The notes under the pieces are model-generated. The model was not told the DNA's origin, made no database searches, and worked only from the letters and a program-made list of their open reading frames with translations. From positions 27,497 through 91,496 of the forward strand of contig NZ_JADMLH010000027.1 in the NCBI RefSeq assembly GCF_016464385.1: a stretch of 64,000 bases of DNA, given 5' to 3'. The position numbers and the translations under genes are program-made. The first letter of the stretch is position 1, and every line of letters starts with the position of its first letter. Origin of the DNA: Nucisporomicrobium flavum (GTDB lineage Bacteria > Actinomycetota > Actinomycetes > Mycobacteriales > Micromonosporaceae). Positions 23,364-31,642 of this stretch are shown here, one piece after another.

Positions 23364-25130
23364 TCAGTACGGCGCGACGGTGAAGGTCGAACCGCTGGAG
23401 ATGATCGACGTGGCGTTGGCACCCAGCGTCGCGCCCGGCTCGGCGTCGGTGACCACCGCGACGGTGTAGGTCCCGTTGGCCGGGTCGCTCGTGTTGGCAG
23501 TGCCGCTCGCGGTGATCGTGTTCTGCAGGTCCAGCTGGCAGATGATCTCCGTGTCGCTGATGACCGTGACGCCGGTGCACTGGGTGACGGGCGGGTTGAG
23601 GTACGTGCCCGAACCCACGGTGGCCTCGGCCGGGTCGTACGCATCGTTCACGAGGAACACGTGCGTGTCGTTGTCCAGCGGGGTGTCGCTGAACGTCAGG
23701 CTCGAGAAGCCGGCCCCGAGGATGTCGAGATAGGGCTGCGTACCCTTCGGCGCGGTGTTCGGCGCGACCGTGATGCCGTACGTGTAGGTGTACGGCGTGC
23801 CCGTGGCGACCTTCGTGCCTGCAGCGGTGGTGACGCTCACGTTCGCGGTGCCCGGCGCGTGCGCCGAGGTGTAACCGGTGAGCGTGTTGCCGTCGATCAC
23901 GCGGACCCGGGTCAGCGGGCTGCCGCCCACGGACGCGGTGACGACCGCGTCGGCGGCGGTCGGGAAGCCGGAACCGGTGATGGTCACCAGGCTGCCACCC
24001 TGCGCCGGACCCTGCGCCGGGGTGATCGTCGCGTCGACCGTGAGAGCCGGGGCGACCGTATAGCTGGCCGGCACGGCCAGCAGGGCGGCGGTCGGGCCGG
24101 TGCCGCTGTAGATGCAGACGTTGAAGGAGGCCGTGGTCTCGCCACCGCCGAGCGCCACGCCGGCCGGGACCAGGATCGCGACCTTGGTGTCAGTGATCTT
24201 GTTGACGGTCGCCGACGAGACGATCGTGCCCGACTGCGGGTACGTCGCCGGGCAGGTGTCCCGGGTGAACGTCACCTTCGGCTGGGCGACGCCGCTCAGG
24301 AAGGCGTTGGTGGACGACACCGTGATGGTGTTCGTGCCGGCGCTCGGGCCGACCGCCGGGCTCAGCGTGACCGAGGGCAGTGCGCTGTACGTGCCGGTGC
24401 CGATCAGGGTGCTGGTGCCGGCGGTGCCGTTGTAGAGGCACACGTTGTAGTTGTTCGGCGCCGTCAGGCCGGTCGGGGCGGTGATGGTGGCCGTAGCGGC
24501 GGTCGCGCCCTTCGTCGCGGTGGCGACGATGTTGGCACCGGTGGTCGTGTACGTCGTCGGGCAGGCCCCCGTGGAGAACGTGGCGCCCACGGAGGTCGCC
24601 GTGCCGATGAACGTGTTGCCGGCCGGCGAGCCGGTGGCGGTGATGGTGGTGGCGGTTCCGCCGGGGCCCGCGGACGGGCTGAGCGTCGGCGAGGCCAGCG
24701 CAACGGTGTACGTGTTGCTCGAGTGGCCGATCACGGTGCCCGTGGTGGAGGTGGTCGCCGCGTTGTAGAGGCACAGCTTGTAGGCGCCGATGGGCAGGGC
24801 GGGCGCGATGAAGCTGCCGTCGTTGTCGTTGCCCACGCGGGTCACCGCGACGGCGACGTTGGTGGTGGTGTTCGAGGTGCCCGGGGCGGCCGCACACGAG
24901 CCGCCGCTCGGGGTCAGGCGACCGCTGTAGGTCGCGGAGCCGGTGAAGACGCCCGTGCCGCTGAAGGTCACGGTGTTGCCGCCGCCGGTAGGTCCGGTGG
25001 TCGGGCTGAGCACCACCGCGACGTCGGCCGCGAACGCGGGCGTGGCGGTCGCGAGCACGGCGGCCGCGATCACCCCGGTGGCGATCCCGGCTCGGGCGAG
25101 CCGCGATCGTGTGGACGTGGACTTGGGCAT
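23364..25130 (-). CDS. Secreted IPT/TIG-repeat surface protein
   Basis: The 588-residue protein has a signal peptide ending in ATPAFAAD and then five immunoglobulin-like IPT/TIG repeats. Each opens with a motif such as LSPTTGPTGGGNTVTFSG, LSPSAGPGGTATTITATG, LSPAVGPSAGTNTITVSS, ITPAQGPAQGGSLVTITG or VAPNTAPKGTQPYLDILG. The first three carry a conserved Cys in LCLYN, VCLYN or VCIYS with a second Cys earlier in the repeat, suggesting a disulfide in each. There is no LPxTG motif or C-terminal anchor. It is probably a secreted adhesin or structural protein. GGAGGA precedes the ATG. Confidence 0.85.
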   Translation of the reverse strand: MPKSTSTRSRLARAGIATGVIAAAVLATATPAFAADVAVVLSPTTGPTGGGNTVTFSGTGVFTGSATYSGRLTPSGGSCAAAPGTSNTTTNVAVAVTRVGNDNDGSFIAPALPIGAYKLCLYNAATTSTTGTVIGHSSNTYTVALASPTLSPSAGPGGTATTITATGSPAGNTFIGTATSVGATFSTGACPTTYTTTGANIVATATKGATAATATITAPTGLTAPNNYNVCLYNGTAGTSTLIGTGTYSALPSVTLSPAVGPSAGTNTITVSSTNAFLSGVAQPKVTFTRDTCPATYPQSGTIVSSATVNKITDTKVAILVPAGVALGGGETTASFNVCIYSGTGPTAALLAVPASYTVAPALTVDATITPAQGPAQGGSLVTITGSGFPTAADAVVTASVGGSPLTRVRVIDGNTLTGYTSAHAPGTANVSVTTAAGTKVATGTPYTYTYGITVAPNTAPKGTQPYLDILGAGFSSLTFSDTPLDNDTHVFLVNDAYDPAEATVGSGTYLNPPVTQCTGVTVISDTEIICQLDLQNTITASGTANTSDPANGTYTVAVVTDAEPGATLGANATSIISSGSTFTVAPY

Positions 25131-25278
25131 GCGAGGTCCTCCTACGGTCAACAGTGACCGCGTCGGTTGGGTGGGTGGGCCCGCGCGTGAGAACCAGTGC
25201 CGGGCCGTCTCAGCAGGGAGCGTAACTTGACGTATGCGGGGGATTGCGCAGAGTGACAAAGTTCAGTGGAATTGCACC

Positions 25279-26457
25279 CTACGTGCCGAACAGGGCCGCG
25301 TAGCGCGCCGCTGAGCGGGGGTTCTTGCGGCATGCGTCGTCCGTGCGGAACAGGCTGGACTGGACGCCGCCCTCGCCGCAGTCGGAGAAGTACGCCTCGT
25401 ACGCCAGGTGGGCCGCGTGGGCCGCGAACCAGTCGTGCATCCATTGGACGTAGTCGGGGTTCTCGCGGCCGGCGTCCGCAGTGGGCACCACGCCCCACTC
25501 GCCGACCGCGAACGGCTTGCCGTGGGCCCGGGCGAACTCGTACAGCCAGGTCAGGCCCTCCGGGCGGGCTGCCGTACGGTCGAATGCGGCCTTCGACGGC
25601 GACCACGGGTAGTGGTCGTAGTTGTCGATCCCGATGATGTCGACGTAGTCGTCGCCGGGGTAGCAGTTGGTGCTCACCCCGCCGCACACGCCCGCCGGTG
25701 TGTTGTGCGCGTTGATCGTCCAGTCCAGCAGCACGTCGGGGTTCGTGGCCCGGATGTTGTCCGCGGCCCGCCGGTAGCAGGCGAGCCAGGTCCGCGGGTC
25801 GTCGGCGCGCCAGGACGACGTCTGCTCGTTGAACTCCCAGCCGAGGCGGACCACCGAGTCGCCCCGGTAGTGGCGGCGCATCAGCGTGCCGAACGCTCGC
25901 CACTGCTCGTCGTGGTCGCCGGCGGCGCAGGACGCGAGGTCGTCCTTCGCGCCGTCGGGCACCAGGCCCTGGGAGACGACGAGCACGCCGTCGAAGTCCG
26001 AGAACAGGTCGAAGGTCCAGCCCGTACCGCTGGTCATGGTCTCCCACGAGCTGCGGTCGGTGTAGGTCTGCGCCACCCGGCAGGGGCGCCCGCGCGCCGT
26101 GCAGAAGGCCCGGACCGCGGCGGTGTCCAGGACCGGATCGCCGTTGACGCCGGAGAGGCCGTCCGCCCCCGGCCAGGCACCGTTCGCGCGATGCAGGGCG
26201 AGCTGCTGCCGGGCCGATCGGGGATCCGCTTTTCCGACGGTACGGGCAGCCGTCGGCGACGACGATGCCCGAGGCGATGCGGTGGCCGGCGGCGGACCTG
26301 AGGCGCTGACGGACGGGGCGGGGGTGGGCGGCCCCTCGAGGGCGGTGTCCTCCGGGGTCGTGGTGGCGACGCCGACGCCGAGCCCCGACAGCACCGCGAT
26401 CACGGTCAAGCCGGCCAGTGCCAGCGACCGGCGCCCGCGCGGTCGTCCCTCGGCCAT
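25279..26457 (-). CDS. GH26-like secreted glycoside hydrolase
   Basis: The 392-residue protein has an N-terminal signal anchor (SLALAGLTVIAVLSGLGVGVA) and a Pro/Ser/Thr linker. The (beta/alpha)8 domain has a likely acid/base Glu in VVRLGWEFNEQTSSW and a likely nucleophile Glu in KPFAVGEWGVVP, as in GH26 mannanases and related endoglycanases. Aromatic stretches YDHYPWSPS and DWTINAHN line the expected cleft. The ATG at 26457 follows GGGGGG; an earlier in-frame start at 26496 would add 13 residues. The sugar specificity cannot be told from the sequence. Confidence 0.8.
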   Translation of the reverse strand: MAEGRPRGRRSLALAGLTVIAVLSGLGVGVATTTPEDTALEGPPTPAPSVSASGPPPATASPRASSSPTAARTVGKADPRSARQQLALHRANGAWPGADGLSGVNGDPVLDTAAVRAFCTARGRPCRVAQTYTDRSSWETMTSGTGWTFDLFSDFDGVLVVSQGLVPDGAKDDLASCAAGDHDEQWRAFGTLMRRHYRGDSVVRLGWEFNEQTSSWRADDPRTWLACYRRAADNIRATNPDVLLDWTINAHNTPAGVCGGVSTNCYPGDDYVDIIGIDNYDHYPWSPSKAAFDRTAARPEGLTWLYEFARAHGKPFAVGEWGVVPTADAGRENPDYVQWMHDWFAAHAAHLAYEAYFSDCGEGGVQSSLFRTDDACRKNPRSAARYAALFGT

Positions 26458-26544
26458 GCGCGAACCCCCCGGACGTCTTTGCCCCCATTCTGACAACTTC
26501 GTACGGTTCCGGGGCCGGATTCGCGGCGAGGGTTGACCTCAGTG

Positions 26545-26597
26545 TGAGAACAAGCTAAGTTCTTCTCGGATCGAGTTGTACTGACTTTGAGAACAAC
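26545..26597. promoter_or_regulatory. Two operator-like sites before the NrtR-type gene
   Basis: TGAGAACAA occurs at 26545-26553 and 26588-26596, 43 bp (about four helical turns) apart. The first belongs to AGAAC-N7-GTTCT (26547-26563). The second belongs to an imperfect 23-bp palindrome, GTTGT...ACAAC (26575-26597). NrtR family members bind palindromes in front of their own operons, so autoregulation is plausible. Confidence 0.55.
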
Positions 26598-26610
26598 CTG
26601 GGAGGCGAGC

Positions 26611-27360
26611 ATGGACGAGCGGACGTTCCTCGAGGGCTACGACCCGGCCGGCTTCCCGGCGGTCGCCGTGACGGTGGACGTCGTCGCCCTGACCATCCGC
26701 GACGGCCGGCTGCACGTGCTGCTGGTGGAGCGGGGCGCGCACCCGTTCGCGGGGTGGCGGGCGCTGCCCGGCGGCTTCGTGCGCGACGAGACGCTCGACG
26801 CCGCGGCGCTGCGGGAGCTCGCCGAGGAGACCGGCCTGCGGCCCGGCGAGGGCGCGCTCGACCGGGTGCACCTGGAGCAGCTGCGGTCGTACGGCGACCC
26901 CGGGCGTGACCCCCGCATGCGGGTCATCTCGGTGGCGTATCTGGCGTTCGCGCCGAGCCTCCCCGATCCCCGGCCCGGCAGCGACGCCGCTGGTGCGTTC
27001 TGGGTTCCGGTGGACGAGGTGGCCGAGCTCGCCTTCGACCACGCCGCCGTCCTCGCCGACGGGCTCGACCGCGCCCGCGCCAAGCTCGAGTACACGCCGC
27101 TGGCCACCGCGTTCGTCGGCCCCGAGTTCACCATCGCCGAGTTGCGCGCGGTCTACGCCGCGGTGTGGGGCGAGGAGCTGCACGCCGGCAACTTCCACCG
27201 CAAGGTGCTCTCCGTTCCCGGCTTCGTCGAGAGCACCGGCGAGACAGCACCCCGCGCCGGCGAACGCGGCGGCCCCAAGCCCCGCCTCTACCGCGCCGGC
27301 GACGCGCGTCTCCTGCACCCCGCGCTTCTGCGTCCGGCCAGGGAGGACGGGATCCGGTGA
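26611..27360 (+). CDS. NrtR-type Nudix transcriptional regulator
   Basis: The 249-residue protein joins an N-terminal Nudix domain and a C-terminal winged helix. The Nudix box (G-x5-E-x7-REUxEExGU) is complete at about residues 56-78, ending in RELAEETGL, so hydrolase activity may be kept, unlike many NrtR proteins. The tail matches the NrtR winged helix: FTIAELRAVYAAVWG, NFHRKVLSV and PRLYRAGD. NrtR proteins sense ADP-ribose or related NAD metabolites and repress NAD genes. GGAGGCG precedes the ATG. It is the first gene of a four-gene operon whose other members are not NAD synthesis genes. Confidence 0.88.
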   Translation: MDERTFLEGYDPAGFPAVAVTVDVVALTIRDGRLHVLLVERGAHPFAGWRALPGGFVRDETLDAAALRELAEETGLRPGEGALDRVHLEQLRSYGDPGRDPRMRVISVAYLAFAPSLPDPRPGSDAAGAFWVPVDEVAELAFDHAAVLADGLDRARAKLEYTPLATAFVGPEFTIAELRAVYAAVWGEELHAGNFHRKVLSVPGFVESTGETAPRAGERGGPKPRLYRAGDARLLHPALLRPAREDGIR

Positions 27361-27404
27361 TGTCCGACTGCACCGAGCATCGCTCAAGTAAGAGGGGGAC
27401 GGCC

Positions 27405-28421
27405 GTGACGGCGAGGGCCAGGAGGACACACCCAGCAGACTCAGTGATGTCCTTCGAGGACGCTGTGCGGGCGATCGGGCGCGCCAGGGCCTTTCCTGAT
27501 CTGTTGAGCGGGGAGCTTGCGGTTGTCGACCCGGGCTACGCGTACCGGATGCTTGTCAAGATCGTGCACCCGGATGTCGTGCCGGCCGCTCGGCGGGCGA
27601 CCGCGACGGAGGCCGCCGCGAAGCTCTCCACGTTGTGGGCGCGGGCGCAGAACCGGACCCTGACCACCCGGCGGGCGACCTACCGCCTGGGTGACCGGTT
27701 CGCGAGCGGTGACCTCGCCGACCTGTGGGAGGCCGGCGACGACGCGCTGCTGAAGCTCCCGCGGCAGCCCGGCGACAACGACCTCATGCGGGCCGAGGTC
27801 ACCGCGCTGACCACGTTGTGGCGCGACGGCGATCCGCGGCACCGGGCCTACGCGCCCCGCCTGATCGAGTCCTTCACCCACGAGGACGACAAGGGCTGCC
27901 GGCGCACCGCCGCGATCCTGGAACGGCAGCGGGGGTTTGTGCCGCTGACCGGCCTGGAGCGCCGCCTCGACCCGCGCGACGTGGCGTGGATGTGGCGGCG
28001 GCTGCTGACCGGCCTGGGCTGGGCGCACCGCGCGGGCGTCGTGCACGGCGCGGTGCTGCCGGAGCACGTCCTGATCCACCCGGGCGAGCACGGCCTGGTG
28101 CTCGTCGACTGGTGTTACAGCGTGGCGCCGCTCGGCACCGTGCCGGCCGTCGTCGCGCGGCACCGCGCCGCGTATCCGCCGGAGGTGCTCGGCAAGCGGC
28201 CGGCCACCGCGGCCACCGACATCTTCATGGCGACCGGGCTGATGCTGCGCCTGATCGACGACCCGCCCGCGCGGATGCGGCGCTTCGCAGCGGGCTGCCG
28301 CTACGACTCGCCGCGCATGCGCCCCCGGGACGCGTGGAAGCTGCTCGCCGAGTTCGACGAGCTGCTGGAAGACCTGTACGGGCCGCGGACGTTCCGTCCG
28401 TTCGCCCTGCCGACCCGATAG
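27405..28421 (+). CDS. J-domain/pseudokinase fusion protein
   Basis: The 338-residue protein has a J-like N-terminal domain (about 15-85) with HPD at 55-57, the motif that stimulates Hsp70 ATPase. A protein-kinase-like domain (about 93-320) keeps the ATP Lys (ALLKLP, Lys117), a helix-C Glu (RAEVTAL) and the DFG-like Asp (LVDW, Asp235). The catalytic loop is HGAVLPEHV: the HRD Asp is replaced by Ala216, so it is probably a pseudokinase. The GTG at 27405 follows AGAGGGGG; an ATG at 27360 overlapping the previous stop (TGATG) is the alternative and would add 15 residues. Role unknown. Confidence 0.82.
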   Translation: MTARARRTHPADSVMSFEDAVRAIGRARAFPDLLSGELAVVDPGYAYRMLVKIVHPDVVPAARRATATEAAAKLSTLWARAQNRTLTTRRATYRLGDRFASGDLADLWEAGDDALLKLPRQPGDNDLMRAEVTALTTLWRDGDPRHRAYAPRLIESFTHEDDKGCRRTAAILERQRGFVPLTGLERRLDPRDVAWMWRRLLTGLGWAHRAGVVHGAVLPEHVLIHPGEHGLVLVDWCYSVAPLGTVPAVVARHRAAYPPEVLGKRPATAATDIFMATGLMLRLIDDPPARMRRFAAGCRYDSPRMRPRDAWKLLAEFDELLEDLYGPRTFRPFALPTR

Positions 28422-28435
28422 CAGAGGAGATCATC

Positions 28436-29398
28436 ATGGGAAGTGGACGCTGGTCCACCGACGTGTACTCGGCCGCGGCCTCCTACCGCGCCGCCACCGG
28501 CACGAGCGCCTTCGCCTACAGCGACAGCGGCGCCCGGAAGGCCCACCCCGCCCTGGACCCGCTCGGGGTCGCCGCGCGGGAGAGCCGGGACAGCGACGAG
28601 CACCCGGACAGCACGCCCATCGCCGTGCTGTTCGACGTCACCGGTTCGATGGGCACCGTCCCGCGGACGCTGCAGACGAAGCTGCCGCAGCTGCTGGGCC
28701 TGCTGACCCGCAAGGGGTACGCGACCGACCCGCACATCATGTTCGGCGCGGTCGGCGACGCCACCTGTGACCGGGTGCCGCTGCAGGTCGGGCAGTTCGA
28801 GTCGGACAACCGGATGGACGACGACCTGGCCCGCATCGTGCTCGAGGGCGGCGGGGGCGGGCAGCGCACCGAGTCGTACGAGCTGGCCATGTACTTCATG
28901 GCGCGGCACACCAGCCTCGACAGCGTGGCGAAGCGCGGCCGGCGGGGCTACCTGTTCCTGATCGGTGACGAGATGCCGTACGGGCAGGTCAAGCCGAAGG
29001 AGGTCAGGCGCTTCATCGGCGACGACCTGCGCGAGCCGATCGGCGTCGAGCAGATGATCGCGGAGCTGCAGCGCACCTTCGACGTGTACTTCATCGTGCC
29101 GACCGCGGCCGGCTGGGGCGGGGACGCGCAGATCCTGGCGCACTGGAAGCGGCTGCTCGGCCAGCAGGTCATCGAGCTGGACGACCTGGACGCGGTGTGC
29201 GAGACGATCGCGCTCACCGTCGGGCTGGGCGAGGACGCGATCGACCTCGACGCCGGGCTGGCCGACCTGGTGGACGTCGGTTCCGCCGCGGGTGCCTCGG
29301 TCGGCCGGGCGCTCGCGCCGATCGGGTCGGGCCGGGGTGCCGTCGTCCGGTCCAGCGTGGACACCGGCTCGGCCGGGTCGGGGAACGAGCGGCTGTGA
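28436..29398 (+). CDS. von Willebrand factor A-domain protein
   Basis: The 320-residue soluble protein has a vWA fold with a MIDAS-type motif at VLFDVTGSMGTV (Asp67-x-Thr-Gly-Ser). The second metal-ligand region is GGGGGQRTESYELAMYF and the third is LFLIGDEMPYG. An N-terminal segment (about 10-60) is Ala/Ser-rich and unordered. AGAGGAG stands before the ATG. It follows the J-pseudokinase gene by 14 nt and its stop overlaps the next start (GTGA). vWA proteins of this type usually recruit or scaffold partners with an acidic residue at the metal site. Confidence 0.88.
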   Translation: MGSGRWSTDVYSAAASYRAATGTSAFAYSDSGARKAHPALDPLGVAARESRDSDEHPDSTPIAVLFDVTGSMGTVPRTLQTKLPQLLGLLTRKGYATDPHIMFGAVGDATCDRVPLQVGQFESDNRMDDDLARIVLEGGGGGQRTESYELAMYFMARHTSLDSVAKRGRRGYLFLIGDEMPYGQVKPKEVRRFIGDDLREPIGVEQMIAELQRTFDVYFIVPTAAGWGGDAQILAHWKRLLGQQVIELDDLDAVCETIALTVGLGEDAIDLDAGLADLVDVGSAAGASVGRALAPIGSGRGAVVRSSVDTGSAGSGNERL

Positions 29399-30603
29399 AC
29401 GGGCACATCGCGGTCGCCGACCTCGGCTACGGCGATGCGGGCAAGGGGACGGTGGTGGACGCGATCTGCGCTTCGAACCGAATCGCCGCGGTGATCCGGT
29501 TCAACGGGGGAGCGCAGGCCGCGCACAACGTCGTCGCGGGCGGACGGCACCACACGTTCGCGCAGTTCGGGGCGGGCACCTTTCACGGGGTGCCCACCCA
29601 CCTATCCCGGTTCGTCGTGGTCGACCCGCTCGCGCTGGCCGCCGAGGCGGCCTCGCTGGGCAACCCGTTCCACCTGCTCACCGTCGACGGCGAGGCGCTG
29701 CTCGCCACGCCGTGGCACCGGGCCGCGAACCAGGCCGCCGAGCGCCGGCGCGGCGGGGCGCGGCACGGTTCGTGCGGCATGGGCATCGGGCAGACCATGG
29801 CGTACGCCCTCAGCCACGCCGACGCCCCCCGGGTCGCCGACGTGCTGTCGCCCGCCCGCCTGCGCCGCCGCCTCGCCGCGGTCCGGGACCGGCTGACGGA
29901 GTCGTACGGCGAGCTGGACGCGCCGCCCCTCGAGGACGTGGCCGCCGCCTTCACCGCGTTCGGCGCGACGGTGTCCATCGTGGACGGCAGTCACCTGGAT
30001 GACCTGCTCGGCCAGGGTCCGTGTGTCTTCGAGGGGGCGCAGGGCGTGCTGCTGGACGAGTGGCGGGGCTGGCACCCGTACACGACGTGGTCCACGACGA
30101 CGTTCGACAACGTGGCGGCGCTGTGCGACTCGTTCGAGCGGCTCGGGGTGGTGCGCACGTACACGACCCGGCACGGCGCCGGCCCGTTCGTCACCGAGGC
30201 ACCACTCGATCTGCCCGAGCGGCACAACGGGGTGGGGGAGTGGCAGGGCGCGTTCCGGGTCGGCCACTTCGACGCGGTCGCGCACCGGTACGCGGTCGAG
30301 GTGGCCGGCGGGGTGGACGCACTCGCCGTCACCCACCTCGACGCCCCGGACCGCTGCCCGCAGTTGCGCGTCTGCACCTCGTACGACGTCGCCGGGGCGC
30401 GCTGGGACCGCATCGAGCCGGGCCCGTTCCAGGTCCTGGAGCACCAGGCCCGGCTCACCGGGGCGCTGGCCGGTGCGCGCCCGCGGGACCTGCACCGCCC
30501 GGTGGACTGGGCCGGCGAGATCGGTGACCTGCTGGGCGCGCCGGTACGGCTGGAGTCGTGGGGCCCCGACCGCGCCGACAAACGCCTGGCTGTTGCCGCC
30601 TAA
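29395..30603 (+). CDS. Divergent adenylosuccinate synthetase-like enzyme
   Basis: The 402-residue protein is a full-length PurA relative, 25-30 residues shorter than housekeeping enzymes. The phosphate loop is GYGDAGKGTVVD, where the catalytic Asp (Asp14) is kept but the following Glu is Ala. GGAQAAHNVV retains the catalytic His (His44) while His-Asn before it are replaced. GSCGMGIGQ replaces the GTTGRGIGP IMP loop, and QGAFRVGHFD replaces the Arg-rich GRRRRTGWLD aspartate loop. GAGPFVTE is kept. The changes suggest that it joins an amino acid or other nucleophile to a different purine-type acceptor. The GTG overlaps the vWA stop. Confidence 0.8.
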   Translation: MNGHIAVADLGYGDAGKGTVVDAICASNRIAAVIRFNGGAQAAHNVVAGGRHHTFAQFGAGTFHGVPTHLSRFVVVDPLALAAEAASLGNPFHLLTVDGEALLATPWHRAANQAAERRRGGARHGSCGMGIGQTMAYALSHADAPRVADVLSPARLRRRLAAVRDRLTESYGELDAPPLEDVAAAFTAFGATVSIVDGSHLDDLLGQGPCVFEGAQGVLLDEWRGWHPYTTWSTTTFDNVAALCDSFERLGVVRTYTTRHGAGPFVTEAPLDLPERHNGVGEWQGAFRVGHFDAVAHRYAVEVAGGVDALAVTHLDAPDRCPQLRVCTSYDVAGARWDRIEPGPFQVLEHQARLTGALAGARPRDLHRPVDWAGEIGDLLGAPVRLESWGPDRADKRLAVAA

Positions 30604-31568
30604 AGAACGGCCCCGCCAAGGTCGAGCTGGTCGTGCTGGGCGAGCCACCGTACGGCCTCGCGGAGCGCGTCCAGCGAGGAGTATCGCGGCTGGTAGCCGA
30701 GCACGGCCCGGGCGCGGTCGATGCTTGCCGCGATGCCGCGCTCGATGTGCTCGCGGGTCGTGCCGGCGTGCTCGGCCCCGACCCGGCGCTCGAACTCCGG
30801 CCAGTCGACCAGGTCGAGGACGGCTTCCCGGCCGAACCAGCCGGCCGCACCCATCGCCAGGCCGCGGCAGGTCATCGCCTGCTCGGCGACCACGTGGAAG
30901 CTGGACCCGGCCGCGGCGGGCCGGGACAGCGCCCGCTCGAACGCCTGCGCCACGTCGTCGGCGTGTACGTGGTTCAGCACACCCTGGCCGAGCGCGGGCA
31001 GGGCGAGCGGTTCGCCGGTCGCGAGCCGCCGCCAGACGTCCGGGTCGAGGTTGCCGGCGGGCGTGATGACCGGCCACCCCGGCCCGCTGATGTGGCCGGG
31101 GTGCAGAACGATCGACGGCACGCCGCCGGCGAGCGTCTCGCGGTGCAGCAGTTCCTCGATCGCCGCCTTGCCGGTGCCGTAGTCGCCGTACGCCGTCCGC
31201 GGCTCGTCCTCGGTGACGGGCACCCGGGCCGCGCGCCCGTGCACCCAGATGGTGCCGCAGTGCAGCAGCAGCGGGCGCGACGGCCGCAGGGCGTCGACGA
31301 GCTGCCGGGCCGACTCGGGCGTGAAGCAGATCATGTCGATCACGGCGTCCGGGCGCAGGCCGGCGATCCGCTCCCCGAAGGTGCCGGCCGCGTCCTCGGC
31401 TTCCCGGTCGGCGGTCACTTTCCGCACAGCGCGCCACTCGGGGGCGTCCTGGTACGGCGCGCGGCCGCCCCGGCTCACCGCGACCACCTCGTGCCCCGCG
31501 CGGACCAGCCGCGGGACCAGATAGGTGCCGACATGGCCGGTCGCCCCGATCACCACCACTCGACGCAT
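30600..31568 (-). CDS. NAD-dependent epimerase/dehydratase
   Basis: The 322-residue protein has the Rossmann loop VVIGATGHVGTYLV and a downstream YGDYGTGKAAIEELL with the Tyr-x3-Lys active pair. HPGHISGPGW and NHVHADDVAQAF are typical extended-SDR substrate and cofactor segments. It is probably a sugar-nucleotide or general NAD(P) epimerase/reductase, substrate unknown. The gene converges on the PurA-like gene with a 4-nt overlap of stops and is separate from that operon. Confidence 0.85.
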   Translation of the reverse strand: MRRVVVIGATGHVGTYLVPRLVRAGHEVVAVSRGGRAPYQDAPEWRAVRKVTADREAEDAAGTFGERIAGLRPDAVIDMICFTPESARQLVDALRPSRPLLLHCGTIWVHGRAARVPVTEDEPRTAYGDYGTGKAAIEELLHRETLAGGVPSIVLHPGHISGPGWPVITPAGNLDPDVWRRLATGEPLALPALGQGVLNHVHADDVAQAFERALSRPAAAGSSFHVVAEQAMTCRGLAMGAAGWFGREAVLDLVDWPEFERRVGAEHAGTTREHIERGIAASIDRARAVLGYQPRYSSLDALREAVRWLAQHDQLDLGGAVL

Positions 31569-31642
31569 GAGGGAAGCTTAGGGCGTGTCCTGCCGGATGC
31601 TGGAAAAACCGGTTCAGTCGAGACGTGTAGGAACCCGCCGCC

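Noticed and set aside
29395..30603. Phage-type aminoadenine (Z-genome) pathway
   Set aside because: No DatZ, MazZ or phage genes nearby, and the catalytic Asp kept here is lost in PurZ.
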